Positions 1 through 10,759 of a DNA stretch of 64,000 bases are shown piece after piece (positions within the stretch are counted from its first letter, which is position 1; the number at the start of each line of letters is the position of its first letter). The stretch lies in NCBI GenBank assembly GCA_015179025.1, contig WHUX01000027.1:389501-453500 (forward strand). The letters are read 5' to 3'. Source of the DNA: Terfezia claveryi. Its lineage: Eukaryota; Ascomycota; Pezizomycetes; Pezizales; Pezizaceae. The position numbers and the translations under genes were made by a program. Below the pieces are notes generated by a model. The model was not told where the DNA came from, did no database searches, and worked only from the letters and a program-made list of their open reading frames with translations.

Positions 1-482
1 GTCGAGATACGGGGTTTGTTCCTTGCTGGGGTAGGCAGGTACGAGGCTGCGTCGGAGGGGGTAACTGCTATGGGGCTATGTATCACGATAACTATGGCTT
101 ACCAAGTCAGTAGTAGATAGAGTGACATTTATGAAGAATTCCTTGGCCTCACCGGCGAAACATGTAATTGTGCGATAGAAAGTGGTCTGTGTTGTGGCAC
201 CAGGGCCCCCTACTATAATCAAAGACTACTACCTCATAGGCCAACGGAATTTTACAGTCAGGCACTGGGGAATAAGTATAGGTTTGATAAAGCAACGCAC
301 CTCCTAGTTACATATCATGCAGGTATCTACTGCTTTTAGCATTTGTCCTGTTTGGGAGCCCAACCCGACCATGCCTAAGCAAGATTCCCCATCCTGGTAC
401 GCTTATTACATCCTATCAACAACCATGAAAACAACCAATTCCGTGACACTTCTTACACAAAGAAATCCTCCCGATGTCCACA
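1..482. other. No recognisable feature
   Basis: Both strands were read. There is no coding region, tRNA or repeat that I can support. A small open frame at 317-535 has no domain-like composition and overlaps the end of the minus-strand ORF that follows; it is treated as chance. Confidence 0.6.
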
Positions 483-1091
483 CTAGATGTTGTCTTCACC
501 CACAATGGCTGCCAACCTGGCCTCCAAGACCTTAACCTTCTCTTTCTCCTGCTTCAATTGCGCCTTGAGCTCTTCACCCTCTTGACATGGATCAACTGAT
601 GTCTTCGAATTGAGCCCACCCCCTTCCACTCCCGTGCTGACTTCTACACAATCATCTTCCCCAATCTTCAACCTCTTGTTTGCCGGCTTGAACTCCTCCC
701 TGCTCGTAAAATCCTCCGCCGTATAGTCTTCGTCAACCATATCTTGGAAATCATCTATAATCTCTATTATGGGCCTCAACAAGTCCGAGTCTTTCAATAC
801 ATATGGTTTCCCCTGAACTTGTGCGTCCTTATAGATAGACAGGAGAGTGCCTCTGGTAGTGGCTGGGTGGAGCCAACGGAGTCCCTTGACCCGCTTGGTG
901 GCTCCAGCCACCTTCGTATTCCCTCCTGTAAATAACATTGGCTGGTCGAAATTTTCTTTGACAGGCACTGACCCCTTGGGGTCCCATGCAATCTGGATGC
1001 TTGACATTTTTGGCGTTTCGCCAGCTGGAGGTGACTCGTTGGAGGTTGGTGGACTTTCCGGGACAATGCCAATCATTTCAGTGCTATCCAT
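483..1091 (-). CDS. Orphan protein, copy A of a two-member family with C-terminal coiled coil
   Basis: A 202-residue ORF of unknown function. Residues about 1-30 are Pro/Ser/Glu-rich and probably disordered. The middle (about 70-125) contains GLRWLHPATTRGTLLSIY and a hydrophobic-acidic stretch ending IIEIIDDFQD. The C-terminus (about 172-195) is a charged heptad-like helix ending KVKVLEARLAA. The same three blocks occur in the same order in the ORF at 5688-6113 (LSPTTMQGRIMSLY; LDVLDDFQD; KVKVLEARVKS), so the two are diverged paralogues and the frame is probably real. Both lie on the minus strand and flank a PIF/Harbinger element. No known domain is recognised. It could be a host lineage-specific gene or part of an undescribed element. 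The ATG is the only good start; introns upstream cannot be excluded. Confidence 0.6.
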   Translation of the reverse strand: MDSTEMIGIVPESPPTSNESPPAGETPKMSSIQIAWDPKGSVPVKENFDQPMLFTGGNTKVAGATKRVKGLRWLHPATTRGTLLSIYKDAQVQGKPYVLKDSDLLRPIIEIIDDFQDMVDEDYTAEDFTSREEFKPANKRLKIGEDDCVEVSTGVEGGGLNSKTSVDPCQEGEELKAQLKQEKEKVKVLEARLAAIVGEDNI

Positions 1092-1796
1092 GCGTTACCG
1101 ATGATGGTTACAGGTATTGTAGTGAAGCTTGAGAGCTGACGTCGACTGCTGCACGAGGTAGGCTAGAATCTGCCTTATCCGACGTGGGTACTGGTAGGTA
1201 ACTCAAGGACTATGCTAGATAATTGGTTAGCTGTTCTCAAACTTTGTAATGGTGACAGGATTGCATACCTCAGCCGAGATAGGACAGCTGAACAGTATCT
1301 GGTTGAATGGTACGGCCACAAGTGTGTTGCAGTTGAGATTGAGATATACATGTGGATTTATGATTTCTAGTCTCATGCCAAGACCCCTACTGCTAAGTTT
1401 TTCTGACTAACGGAGTGAGACAATAATTTCGGTACTCAAATTACCTCCGACCAAGATTAGTCACCAGCAATTGGCAAACGACTGGCATGAGACTAGCCCA
1501 TTCAGGGTTATTTGGCAACCGAACCAGAATGACGCAAATTGAATTATTCAACTGAACAATCTGGTTGCGTGGCTCATAGGGTTCGTTAGTGGACCCGGTA
1601 TTCAGTACTGTCCCCAAGGGTGCTTTTTAAATAATCTGGTTGGCACAAGCCCCTCGCAAGAGGCTTTTGATAGCGCTATTGCAATAGTAAGTTGCCTGAA
1701 TATCTATAATGAAGGGTAAGATCATCCATTGTTTGTCTAAGCTAGTACACAGAGCGTCTCTAATATGTCTATATTAATTTATGCAGCTACACAGTA
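1092..1796. other. No recognisable feature
   Basis: Intergenic sequence between the orphan ORF and the PIF/Harbinger terminal repeat. Only short, composition-driven open frames are present. Nothing can be supported. Confidence 0.5.
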
Positions 1797-1854
1797 GGGG
1801 TAGTCAATTGTTATTTCAATTAAGCTAATCTCAATTATGAAGCACCTTGGCAAG
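1797..1854 (+). repeat. Left terminal inverted repeat of PIF/Harbinger
   Basis: Begins GGGGTAGTCAATTGTTATTT and runs to CCTTGGCAAG. It matches the reverse complement of 4506-4563 with about seven differences, most of them transitions. Confidence 0.85.
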
Positions 1855-2013
1855 CGCCTTAGCTGCTTGGCCTCACCGCTCATTGGCCAGAGCCTTAATG
1901 GTAATTTAATTGAACTCTTAATTGGTTAAGGGACTCTAGAGTCCTTTAACAAGATAATTGAAATTAAATTAGCTCTGGTCAACAAAGTCAATATCATCGC
2001 AACACCCCTCAAC

Positions 2014-3087
2014 TTGACACTATCCACACTTGATATCACAACACCATCCACCCCTCAATATCTCGATATCACGACACTCTCGATATCTCAATACAATATC
2101 ATGACACCCTCCTATCTCGACATCACCGAATATTGTGCAATGACCTTCGAAAGGCAGAAAACTACTTACATTCGAAACTGGGTCAAAGAAGATGTAGAGT
2201 GAATAGTTTGTTGGATGGAAGAGAACCAGTAGAGTCTGCGTGGCAAACAATTTGCATGGCATAAGGATGTAAAGGAGCAGGTTTTTAGAGACAATGAAGA
2301 TATCACAGGGAAGTACATTGGGGAAAAGGCCCAAAATATGAAGAATGCATGGAGAAATATGCGAAAGCTACAGGATCAATCAGGTAAAGGTTTTTGCAGT
2401 GAAGATAACGCCCCAACATTTAATGCACTTTTAGAGTCAAAATGTCTACTGTTCTGGAGATTGGATGAGATCTGGGGATATCGGCCAAATGTTACACCTA
2501 GCAATGTCTTGGAGGCAGCACCTCCAGAAGAAAAGGCGGAGAATATCAGCTCAGATGATGATAACTTTGAATGGGAACAGACTCTGCCTCCCAAAGTGAC
2601 ATCCGTGGCTTCTACTAGTACTACGACATTTACTGAGAAGTCGCCAGCAAAAAGGCGAGTTTGAGAGAAAACAAAAGCGGAGGAGCTTCAGAAGATACTT
2701 GGTGACCGTGGGCTTATTGAGCTTCAGAAAGAGGATAGGCATATTCAGCTAAAAAGAGAGCTTTAAAAGTAGCGCCTGGAATTTAAAGAGAGGCAGTAGA
2801 AGGTAGAACAATACAGGTTTGATAAGCAATTAGAAGCTCAGGAGCGTATAGTGAAGATACAAGCGGATGCTCAGGCTCAGCAATTTCAGCTCTTCATGCA
2901 AATGATACTATCTATAATGACAGGATGCAATAAACCTCCGAACCAACTCCTCCCTGCCCCCCAATACCCCAACACTGCTGCCAACAACACCTTCGCCTCC
3001 CAATACCCCAACACCCCCACCAACAATACCCCCACCAACAACACCCCCACCAACAACACCCCCGCTAACAACACCCCAAGTGAATAA
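2014..3087 (+). pseudogene. Myb/SANT-like DNA-binding protein of PIF/Harbinger, broken
   Basis: One frame runs through the whole span with stops at about 2200, 2227, 2662, 2764, 2770 and 2797. Each restores to Arg or Gln by a single T-to-C change, a RIP-like pattern. The trihelix/Myb-SANT-like part lies at about 2190-2490. It shows GKQFAWHKDVKEQV, a MKNAWRNMRKLQDQSG helix and a CLLFWRLDEIWGYRPNV block, the hallmark of fungal transposon-associated SANT proteins. A Glu/Lys/Gln-rich coiled coil follows (about 2670-2900). The tail is a short Pro-Asn-Thr repeat (PNTPTNNTPTNN) encoded by a 15-bp-type repeat at about 3005-3075. In the family this protein binds the TIR and imports the transposase. 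The gene converges on the transposase gene. Confidence 0.8.
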
Positions 3088-3100
3088 TATTAAATGATCC

Positions 3101-4215
3101 TCAAACCACTACAGGTAGAATCTCAGCAACCTGCCTCACCAACTCTTCCCATCGAATTTTACCAACTCTTGCTTCTGCATTAGCTCTTGTGTCTTAATTC
3201 GCTCCCTGATGTCTTTGTGGAAGTTCATCTTCAAGTAGTGTAGATAATAACGAATCTAAGTTATCTTCCAACCAGCTATCCTCAGACTCATTCAATACTT
3301 TATGTAGCCAATTATGAAGAACTACACATACTGATATCCACATTATAACCCGCTCATGCCCTTCTTACTAATCCAAGCCAATACGTATAGGGAACCTTCC
3401 TTTAAGTACTCCAAATGCATGCTTAATTTTAACTCGTAGTATAGAGAGTTGATAATTGAAGGCAGCCTTAGGCCGCTCTCGTATATAGGGCTCTTTGAAA
3501 GGTACAATCATATGCCTTTCAAGGCTATAGGCTTTGTCTGCAAGTAGATATTCATGGTTGCGGAAGTAGAAATTGCGGTTTTTGTAGAGCTTGGAATTTT
3601 TGAAAGTAGTAGAGTCATGTATTACTGCCGTATGCCTCATTCTCATATATATAAAGTGTCAGTTCCAATTACAAACTGCTTGAAGATTAATTCTATACTC
3701 TTTTTTTCTGGAGAAGTATGCCTCTGGATCTATCTGAGGCTTATCTCGGAGAACTATAATTGATCCATCCAAAAACCCCATACAGATATGGAAAATCTCC
3801 TGCGCCCTTCCTTCCATACTGTCCTACTCTGTAGACCTTATACGCTCTTCAACTGATAGCCATTTGATATACTCAGGTAAAAGCTTACTGAGAACTTCAA
3901 GTGTACGTCACACATAGGTTCCCACAGCTCCCTTAGATATGTTCAATGCCATTTAGGACCACTCCAGCCCACCTCCGCCAACACTTCCAAGAATATATAG
4001 AGCAACAACAATCTGCTGATAGATTAAATGACGAGTTTTCTTTGTCTCTAGTTTTGCAGGCCAGACAGGGGTTATAAGATCTACAAGCATCCAAAAGGAT
4101 ATTCAATGCATTCTGAATAGGTTTAAGAATGCAGATTCTGGGTAGTTCCTAATCAAGTTCTCTAGGATCGATACCTATTTTGCATCATGCCTTCCAGCAC
4201 TCCCTCGAGCAGCCA
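3101..4215 (-). pseudogene. PIF/Harbinger transposase (DDE_Tnp_4 type), broken
   Basis: Read on the minus strand. The N-terminal part (about 4150-4050) resembles the helical region before the nuclease (ENLIRNYPESAF, LVDLITPVW). The first catalytic Asp lies in GFLDGSIIVLRD (about 3780), followed by YFSRKKEYRINLQAVCNWN. The second block is NHEYLLADKAYSLERHMIVP (about 3535), and the third is LRVKIKHAFGVLKGRFPIRI (about 3390), the usual E-x-x-FG-x-LK-x-RF motif with Lys where Glu is expected (GAG/AAG-type G-to-A change). Downstream, MWISVCVVLHNWL matches the family C-terminus. In-frame stops at about 3657, 3365, 3362 and 3197 mostly fit C-to-T mutation. The enzyme cannot be functional. The N-terminal limit is approximate. 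Confidence 0.85.
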
Positions 4216-4505
4216 AATACCAGCGCGACAATATCTTCGTATATACACCCAACACTTCGACCAACAACTCTAATATCGTGTTATCACTAGGAAGCTCCTT
4301 CAGCAGCTGTATAAGATTGTCTATAATCTCCGAAGTGTGGTTTAGCAAAACCCCCTGCTGTGTGGGTTATGGCATGTTGACTTGACTTGAATGCTAAGAA
4401 GTTGATTTCGAGGTTACTTGTAGAGTAAGTGTTACTAAGCATGCTTAACTGAAGATTTAATTGCAGCTCGACTTTAGGGGAGTCAATTGAAATATCTAGT
4501 TTTAC

Positions 4506-4563
4506 TTTGCCAAGGCACTTCATAATTAAAATTAGCTTAATTGAAATAAAAATTGACCACCCC
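4506..4563 (-). repeat. Right terminal inverted repeat of PIF/Harbinger
   Basis: The reverse complement reads GGGGTGGTCAATTTTTATTT and then continues in parallel with 1797-1854. Differences are mainly C/T or A/G. Confidence 0.85.
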
Positions 4564-5687
4564 TAGTACCTAGAAGAGAGTATAAATCATTAGTGGAAGA
4601 ATAGATATATGATCAGAATGGCAAGATGGGGCTTTTGATTATCAAATGTTACTACAAATTTCAGTTTTTACACATTCCTTGTATTTTTTACTGATTGGGC
4701 GACCTGAACAAACTTGCGAATAGGAGTATTTGAATTAGTTCATAGCAAATAGAAGAGGGAACTATTTGCTTTGGAAACACAGAAAGAAATAGTGGTTTGA
4801 TAAAACTTCTTCGATTTGCCCTAAAAACCAAAAGAATGAAAATCTATTCCCCATCTCAGTGTTAACGAGAGGTTCGTGAAGGAAACCATCTTCAGGTTGT
4901 CATAGGAGGAAAAAATGACCTCCATTGTCTGAGGTGGGAATCAAAGGAGAAATTGATGATGATGAGACTTCCTATAGGAATTGGTAAAATAAAGCTAGCA
5001 GTGGGTAGGGTAGGAGAGTAAGGCTTGTATAATATTCGTTAGCGTGACGAGGCCATATACGCAGGGTTATGACTTCGGAGTCTAGTCTACAGTTGCAATC
5101 TATTTTAGTCTATCATAGGGACGGAAACTAGTTGATGAGACCGAAGAAGCCAGTCTTGTGAGTAAATGTCCCTATTTTTGGTTACGATGGTAGGTGAGAG
5201 TTGGAGCAACAGATATGATTGCTTGTCTGAGACAGGCCCCCTGGGAAATTTAGTTTGTAGTAAAATGCGATACTTGGTCTCATTCATGTAGGTAGCTATG
5301 CAAGTGGCAAATTCCCTAGTTCCATTGTAAAGATACTTTTTATGTATTCTTAATAGGTGTTCGAGGTCTGTGAACAGTAAAATAGGATTTTTAGCAATGA
5401 ACTACTCTTCTATAGCTCAAGAACCCCAACTGACTACGATTAAATTCCGGTAGGATCGATTACCGTGACTACACCTCTACTTTAAACCCTTTCACCCGTA
5501 AAAGCCACAGAATATTATATTCCAACGCAGATATGCTAGTGAATCAAAACAAATGCAAGTAAATCACATACTAGAACCAAGGGATGTAAGAACGAGGACC
5601 AGATGGAGATGAATTAAATAAAAATATCCTATGCAAAGTTTGCAACTGTTTCACCCCCCCCAAAAAAAATGTTAGATACCCCTGTCT
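4564..5687. other. No recognisable feature
   Basis: Moderately AT-rich sequence without a domain-bearing frame on either strand. A short C-run and A-run lie at about 5656-5670. Nothing else can be supported. Confidence 0.5.
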
Positions 5688-6113
5688 TCACATGCGATCA
5701 TAACTGTGGGATTTAACCCTAGCCTCTAAGACCTTCACCTTTGCTTTCTCTGCCTCCAAAAGTGTGGTCAGATCTTGACACTGTCGTTTAACCTTTTTTG
5801 CATCCTCCTCTCTTAGCGATTGTAACAGGCTCCAGTTGAATTTCTCCTTCTCCAGATCCACAGAGATATCCTGAAAGTCGTCCAGCACATCAAGGAAAAG
5901 CCTCAGTAAGACCGCGCGGCTCACGCGATCCTCTCCCCCCCAGATTTCTCCATCAACGTACAGAGACATGATGCGACCTTGCATAGTTGTTGGCGACAAC
6001 CGACGGACTGAATCTACCCACCCGAGCTCCAAGGGATCTAGCTGTAGCATTTGTTGGTAGGTAATTCTCGAACCAGATTCCCAGGCTTTAGAATCCAAGG
6101 GGACCTGGAACAT
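5688..6113 (-). CDS. Orphan protein, copy B of a two-member family with C-terminal coiled coil
   Basis: A 141-residue ORF, shorter than its paralogue at 483-1091. Residues about 35-85 align with the paralogue: RRLSPTTMQGRIMSLYVDGE, then LLRLFLDVLDDFQDIS. The C-terminal 40 residues form a Lys/Glu-rich helix ending LLEAEKAKVKVLEARV, nearly the same as in copy A. The Pro/Ser-rich N-terminal extension of copy A is missing here; it may lie upstream behind an intron or a broken start. Function unknown. Conservation of three spaced blocks between two otherwise dissimilar DNA stretches argues for coding selection in the past. Regulation cannot be read from the sequence. Confidence 0.6.
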   Translation of the reverse strand: MFQVPLDSKAWESGSRITYQQMLQLDPLELGWVDSVRRLSPTTMQGRIMSLYVDGEIWGGEDRVSRAVLLRLFLDVLDDFQDISVDLEKEKFNWSLLQSLREEDAKKVKRQCQDLTTLLEAEKAKVKVLEARVKSHSYDRM

Positions 6114-7834
6114 CTCGTGTTCCCAAAAATTTGCAGTATGAGTTCGTGATGTAGGATCGACCCTTGTCCTTTCCTTGCCGATTGCAGGGTGTGAGGGTGA
6201 AAAGAAAGGTAATTTATGAATTGTGTTTGAATCTCCTAGCCGCCGGGTTGTCAGAGGCGTCTAAATGTCGGGACGCTGAAGTCCTGCTGGATAATTTCGG
6301 CAGATGGATGGTTGGACGGATAATATGTTCGCTTTGAAGAATCAAGTCGGAATGCGGGTGAAGCATGAAGAATATATGATAGGTGAAGTGAACTCAGCTA
6401 GTTACCCCGCAGTCCAAATGGACACACCGATCGAATATTTCTAATCTGCATGCATCTTGGTATCATCGTAAACGTGTAAGGAAACGTGACCGCCAGGTAG
6501 CAGGGGTTGTGGATGACGAGCGAACGAGATACCCTGACCATTGTAAAACCTGCATTTGTATGATGCACCGATGTCTAAGAACTACATACGATACATAGAA
6601 CTTGTATACCCCTAGTCTACTTAATGTATGTACTGTAAATATGGACATACACTCAAGTGGATAGTCCGTATGCACAGTCCCGATGCACAGTAGGTACGGT
6701 AATCCGCATGGGTATATATACACCCGGGTTACGATGTTCAGCAGCTTCCTAGGTCTCTAACAGGATTCAGAAGTAATTACGGGCGGAAAATAAATAAATA
6801 TTCTATTCACCTTAACTAGGTGGCTCGATTTAAGCTACATACATCAAATAAATCGGTCTGCGCACGAGAACTGGTGGCCCTTAATTCAGTGGATACAAAA
6901 GTAAGGCACAATTCATGCGATAATTGGGCAGCATGATCTCAAAGTAGGAGAACTTTGAAGTACATTGGAAATGAACAAATCTATCATTATGGGAAGAGAT
7001 TATGCTTCCACTTTAGTTTGCATTCTCCATATTTGGGAGTTTACCAGCCCCGCATCACCTCCAGGCACCTTAGTTACACAACAGGAATAACAAATCCTAC
7101 CAATTACCGTACCATTGCCAGCTCGTGGGTAGATATAAGCAAACGTTAGGTTTATGCTGGCTATTCTGTATTAGTGATTAGCATATTCCTTTTTCTAAAC
7201 AAAGAAGATGTAGTACCTCACCGTGTATGAACCCAACATTCCGAATTTTGCATTTGCTGAATTAGGAGCTTTGGCATGAAAACCAGTAGCAACAGGTGAA
7301 ATTTCCAATCATGCCCGTTAGCGTTTCCCAGAAGTCTAGTAAGGGATTCGTTGAACGTTTCCGAAACCTTCTACATGACGTGGGTGTGGAAGTCGGGATA
7401 AATTTCAAGACTACTACATGACAGTGGGAGAATGGATGGTGTGGTGATGGACAGGGAGCAAGATGGGGGGAGTGACCAGATGATGAGGCGTATTACCCAT
7501 AACTTTGATACTGGCCATGAGTGGTACTGAAACCAGGGGGTTGATAAGAAAAGCATTCAGGCAATGAGGCGTATTCTCGGAATAAAGACTGTTATATTCT
7601 CGATCTCCCAAACCAGCTTTATGGCCACCTGGAACCTGCCATAGAGATTGGTAGTTCCTAAATGTTGTTACAAAGCTCAAACTATATCTCACGAGGTGAT
7701 CTCAAATGTTGGCAGCCCGATGATGGGGGCGCCACAGGTGCCCGGGGTACTGAGTGAGACCTTGGTTCTTTAAGAGTTCTGCTTAAGTTCTTTTCATATA
7801 TCATGCAACCCACATTAGTTTAAGGAATTTCCAA
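6114..7834. other. No recognisable feature
   Basis: Only short open frames without domain signatures occur (6463-6723, 6955-7149 and 7371-7692). No repeat or RNA gene was recognised. Confidence 0.5.
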
Positions 7835-8930
7835 GTGGCAAAATCTAGTCTGGATGGCACAAGCAGAATTCAAGTTGGACTTCCACGGCGAAGGTCAAGT
7901 ACAAGTGTTCACCATGCTGGGAGTATTCTATACGTTGACGAACATATCAAGAGCCGGACGGACAAGGTAGCCAACCTCGTCCGGATATGGACCATGTTAG
8001 GGAACTCTAACGGTGGTAGGAGGATCCCTCAGAACCCTCTACATTACGGCTATCCGCACTAGCCTCACTTGGGGCGGCGAATTGTTAACAGACCAGGTAA
8101 CCAGACTACAGGTATAGCCGCTAAGTTGGAACCAATGCGTAAGCTGGAATATCAGGCCTTGAGGAAGATTACGGGCGTTCCACGGGAGCAGCCACGAGAG
8201 GCTAGGCTGGATCGCCAACGTTTAAGCCCCTACAGGACAAACTAGATGACCTCTCCTGTAGAGGGGTAGTGCAACCAGACTATCAAGACTCTGGGCAGCA
8301 CCGATCAAGGCGTTCATCGATTCAGACAATACAGAGTATGACGGCCGTGTCCCGCATTCCCGCAGGGACAGCCAAAATGCGGAAGCGTGATAAAACATTC
8401 CGGCGGACCCTCATGAGCACTCTCTCATACTGGAATAGGGATGGCACGAGGACCTTCCCCGTGATTCTGCAGGAGTTTATTGATCCAACCTCTGCAAGAT
8501 CTAAGTACTTGGCCTACTGGTCCGCGGAGATAGGGTCCATTCTGGACGAAAGGTTTTACGGATGGCACGGGGAGAGGGGGGATAATTGCGAGGGCAGTGT
8601 ACAAACACAGACAGGAAAGGTGGCCTAGAGAATTTATACGGGGGTTACCTGGGGGGGCAGCCACGATGGCGCTAAACACGGTAGAGGCTATCATCCATGA
8701 TTCCCAGGCGGCTATACAGGTCATTTCTAATTGCTATAAGCCGAGGGGCCCCCCGAGGTCAGGCATCGAGGCAGACATGAAAGCAATCCGAACCCAGTTC
8801 GAGACGTCAAGATTGCCTGGGTCATGTCCCCATAGGCATCGAAGGCAACAATAAGGCACACAGGAGAGCCACATTTGAATCGCATCTGGGCCAAAAGAAA
8901 GCTCCAGCCGCAGTACCGCACCGGAAGGTA
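7835..8930 (+). pseudogene. Non-LTR retrotransposon (LINE) 3' end: reverse transcriptase tail and RNase H, frameshifted
   Basis: Pieces in different plus-strand frames together resemble the C-terminal half of a fungal LINE polymerase. EHIKSRTDKVANLVRIWTML (about 7943-8002) matches the region after the RT core. A shifted frame then gives TAIRTSLTWGGELL (about 8048), the usual Y/W-G-x-E-L/W site. About 8155 gives LEYQALRKITGVPRE. An RNase H-like domain follows: EAIIHDSQAAIQVI (about 8684-8725), the D-S-Q-A-A motif, and in another frame CLGHVPIGIEGNNKAHRRAT (about 8815-8875), the G-H-x-x-I-x-G-N-x-x-A-D motif with His in place of the catalytic Asp. Several indels and stops make it a relic. The 5' part is not visible upstream. 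Confidence 0.7.
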
Positions 8931-8941
8931 CTGACCTCGAA

Positions 8942-9190
8942 ATGATCTCAGCAATTTTGGGAGAAGATGGCTCGAAATGGTTCGAGGGCAAGGACGACTT
9001 GTCCAGAGGTATTAATGGCATCCTAGAGGAACGGTGTGAGTGGATAGACCGACAGGATGCTGCAGAAGACAGGGAGGACCAATGTAGACGTGAGCAAGCT
9101 TCGCTTCAAGCACAAATTCGAGTTTTGAGAGCCTCAGAAGTTACAAATGAGGAACAAAAAGAACACTTGGACTTGAAGCTATCTTATTAA
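8942..9190 (+). CDS. Hypothetical 82-residue coiled-coil ORF
   Basis: Starts ATG right after the LINE relic and encodes an acidic-basic helical protein with a repeated Arg/Glu/Gln pattern (EDREDQCRREQASLQAQIRV). No domain recognised. It may be the start of a longer broken gene, because an acidic frame resumes at about 9490 (MADRSDTYEDLSRYEDEDAA) followed by a Lys/Arg/Pro-rich stretch. It could be a gag-like or ORF1-like remnant, but this is only a guess from composition. Confidence 0.3.
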   Translation: MISAILGEDGSKWFEGKDDLSRGINGILEERCEWIDRQDAAEDREDQCRREQASLQAQIRVLRASEVTNEEQKEHLDLKLSY

Positions 9191-10759
9191 ATCACGTAGC
9201 CAATAGGCTGGCTGAGCGAAAGGAGTTGGCAGGAAATCAACTACAAATAAGTGAAGAAACTGGAAGGAGTGGGCGGAGAGAGAGGCGGAGTAGAGGTCAA
9301 GGAAGATGTTGATTTTAGAGCGGAGAAAATGGCAGATAAAGGGTAAGGCAGCACTACCGATTGAGACGGTATCGATCGCAACCCAGTCAGGCCTTGTTGC
9401 AGGGGAGATCGGGAAGGTACAGGCAGAAGTGGCAGTACAGACGGAAGTAAGATTGAGAAGAAGGGGGTAAGAGATACTGAAGATGTTGTGATGGCAGACA
9501 GATCAGATACGTACGAAGACCTGTCTCGGTATGAGGATGAGGACGCGGCCCCGGTAGTGGCACCTCCAACTACAATAAAACAGGCTGCACCACGAAAAGG
9601 CTGGTAAGAAAACCCGACCAGCCAAAACATACGCATCTATAAGAATAGGTGAGCATCGTGAGCTGTGATTCCAATAAAGTGATGAAGGAATAGCTGAGTG
9701 CACAGAGAGATAGCCTGTTATGGAACCGCTAAATATCCCCAGTGAAGTGGGAAGTACACAAGCTATATATACATGGACGAACATCTAGAGACATATGGGT
9801 TCATATGGAATATCATATGGTGGATTTATATGTCGAGCTGGATAAAGCCGGGCATACATCATGTGGGTCTTAAGGTTATAGCTAGGTATGGGCGGAATGA
9901 CATGTGCGATATTCTAACAACACCAACCATATCTCCTAGCGACAATAGATCAAATGCGATTTTGATTCATGGGGACCCCTACCAGAGACCCTTGACAGAG
10001 ATAATACGAGACACAGGATTGTGAGGGGTTATGGGGGGCACGTTGGTTTTTAGGAGGTAAGCGGAGACTTGGGAAAGCCACCAGCTCCGTTGTTGTGTTT
10101 TTGGACAGGAAGGTAGCCATTGGGAGTCACCTAAAGAGGAGGGGACGCTGGCTCCCAATTGAGGCTAATGACTTTGAGAGGAGAAGGAAGGAGGTGGATT
10201 TTCGCAGCGACCAGTAATGGCTTTTACTTTGTCCACATTTCGCACCTCCATACAGTTTTATGGGTTGCGGGGCTTCTACAGTTGTTTCAGGGTAGTTGTT
10301 TTGCTCGTTGTTCCGTGAGCGTACCGAGTCTTCTAAGCCTTAGGCTCCACAGACGTATAGACTCCAAAAGAAAAAGAAAGAAAAGCCGCACGGCGACACC
10401 GGGGGGGGTGGGGTGGGGGGCCAAATGAGTAATGAAGTCTTTTTCAAAAAAAAAAAAACTGGGCCACCAGATCTTACCCTCTTGGCCTGTGTGATTATAT
10501 ATATATCTACATGCCCATCCTCACATTATTATGGTCTTCTATCCACATACATTTATCATTAACAGCATCTGAACTAATTATCACTAATAGAGCTACAGTG
10601 CAGCCAGGCGCCAGTAACCTACCTAGCATCGGTCTCGACTCTCTCGCACAGACTATAGCAATTGCAACTTTGACCAAGCTCCATTCTCGTCCACCTGGCA
10701 ATCCATTGCATTAAGGTCCTCTGAAACGGCATATAATTGATCTTCTCACACGCATCAAA
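9191..10759. other. No confident gene; low-complexity runs
   Basis: Contains the acidic fragment at about 9490-9600 noted for the preceding ORF, and a purine-rich stretch with a G-run (about 10402-10420) and an A-run (about 10446-10458). Other open frames look like chance. Confidence 0.45.

Larger units (their letters stand above)
1797..4563. mobile_element. PIF/Harbinger DNA transposon, inactivated by C-to-T stops
   Basis: The element is about 2.77 kb and is bounded by terminal inverted repeats of about 58 bp that start GGGGTRGTCAATT. It has the two convergent genes typical of this superfamily: a Myb/SANT-like protein on plus (2014-3087) and a DDE transposase on minus (3101-about 4215), whose stop codons lie only about 14 bp apart. 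TA dinucleotides flank both ends. A clean 3-bp TWA duplication is not seen, which could be decay or misplaced ends. Both genes are broken by in-frame stops explainable as CAG, CAA or CGA to TAG, TAA or TGA, so the copy is dead. Confidence 0.85.

Noticed and set aside
1795..4566. 3-bp TWA duplication at the PIF/Harbinger ends
   Set aside because: Flanks read CAGTA-GGGG and CCCC-TAGTA. Only TA is shared, so a 3-bp duplication cannot be claimed.
9241..9784. Minus-strand ORFs with hydrophobic, Ser/Pro-rich composition
   Set aside because: Inverse of a purine-rich, charged plus-strand stretch; no domain and overlapping frames.
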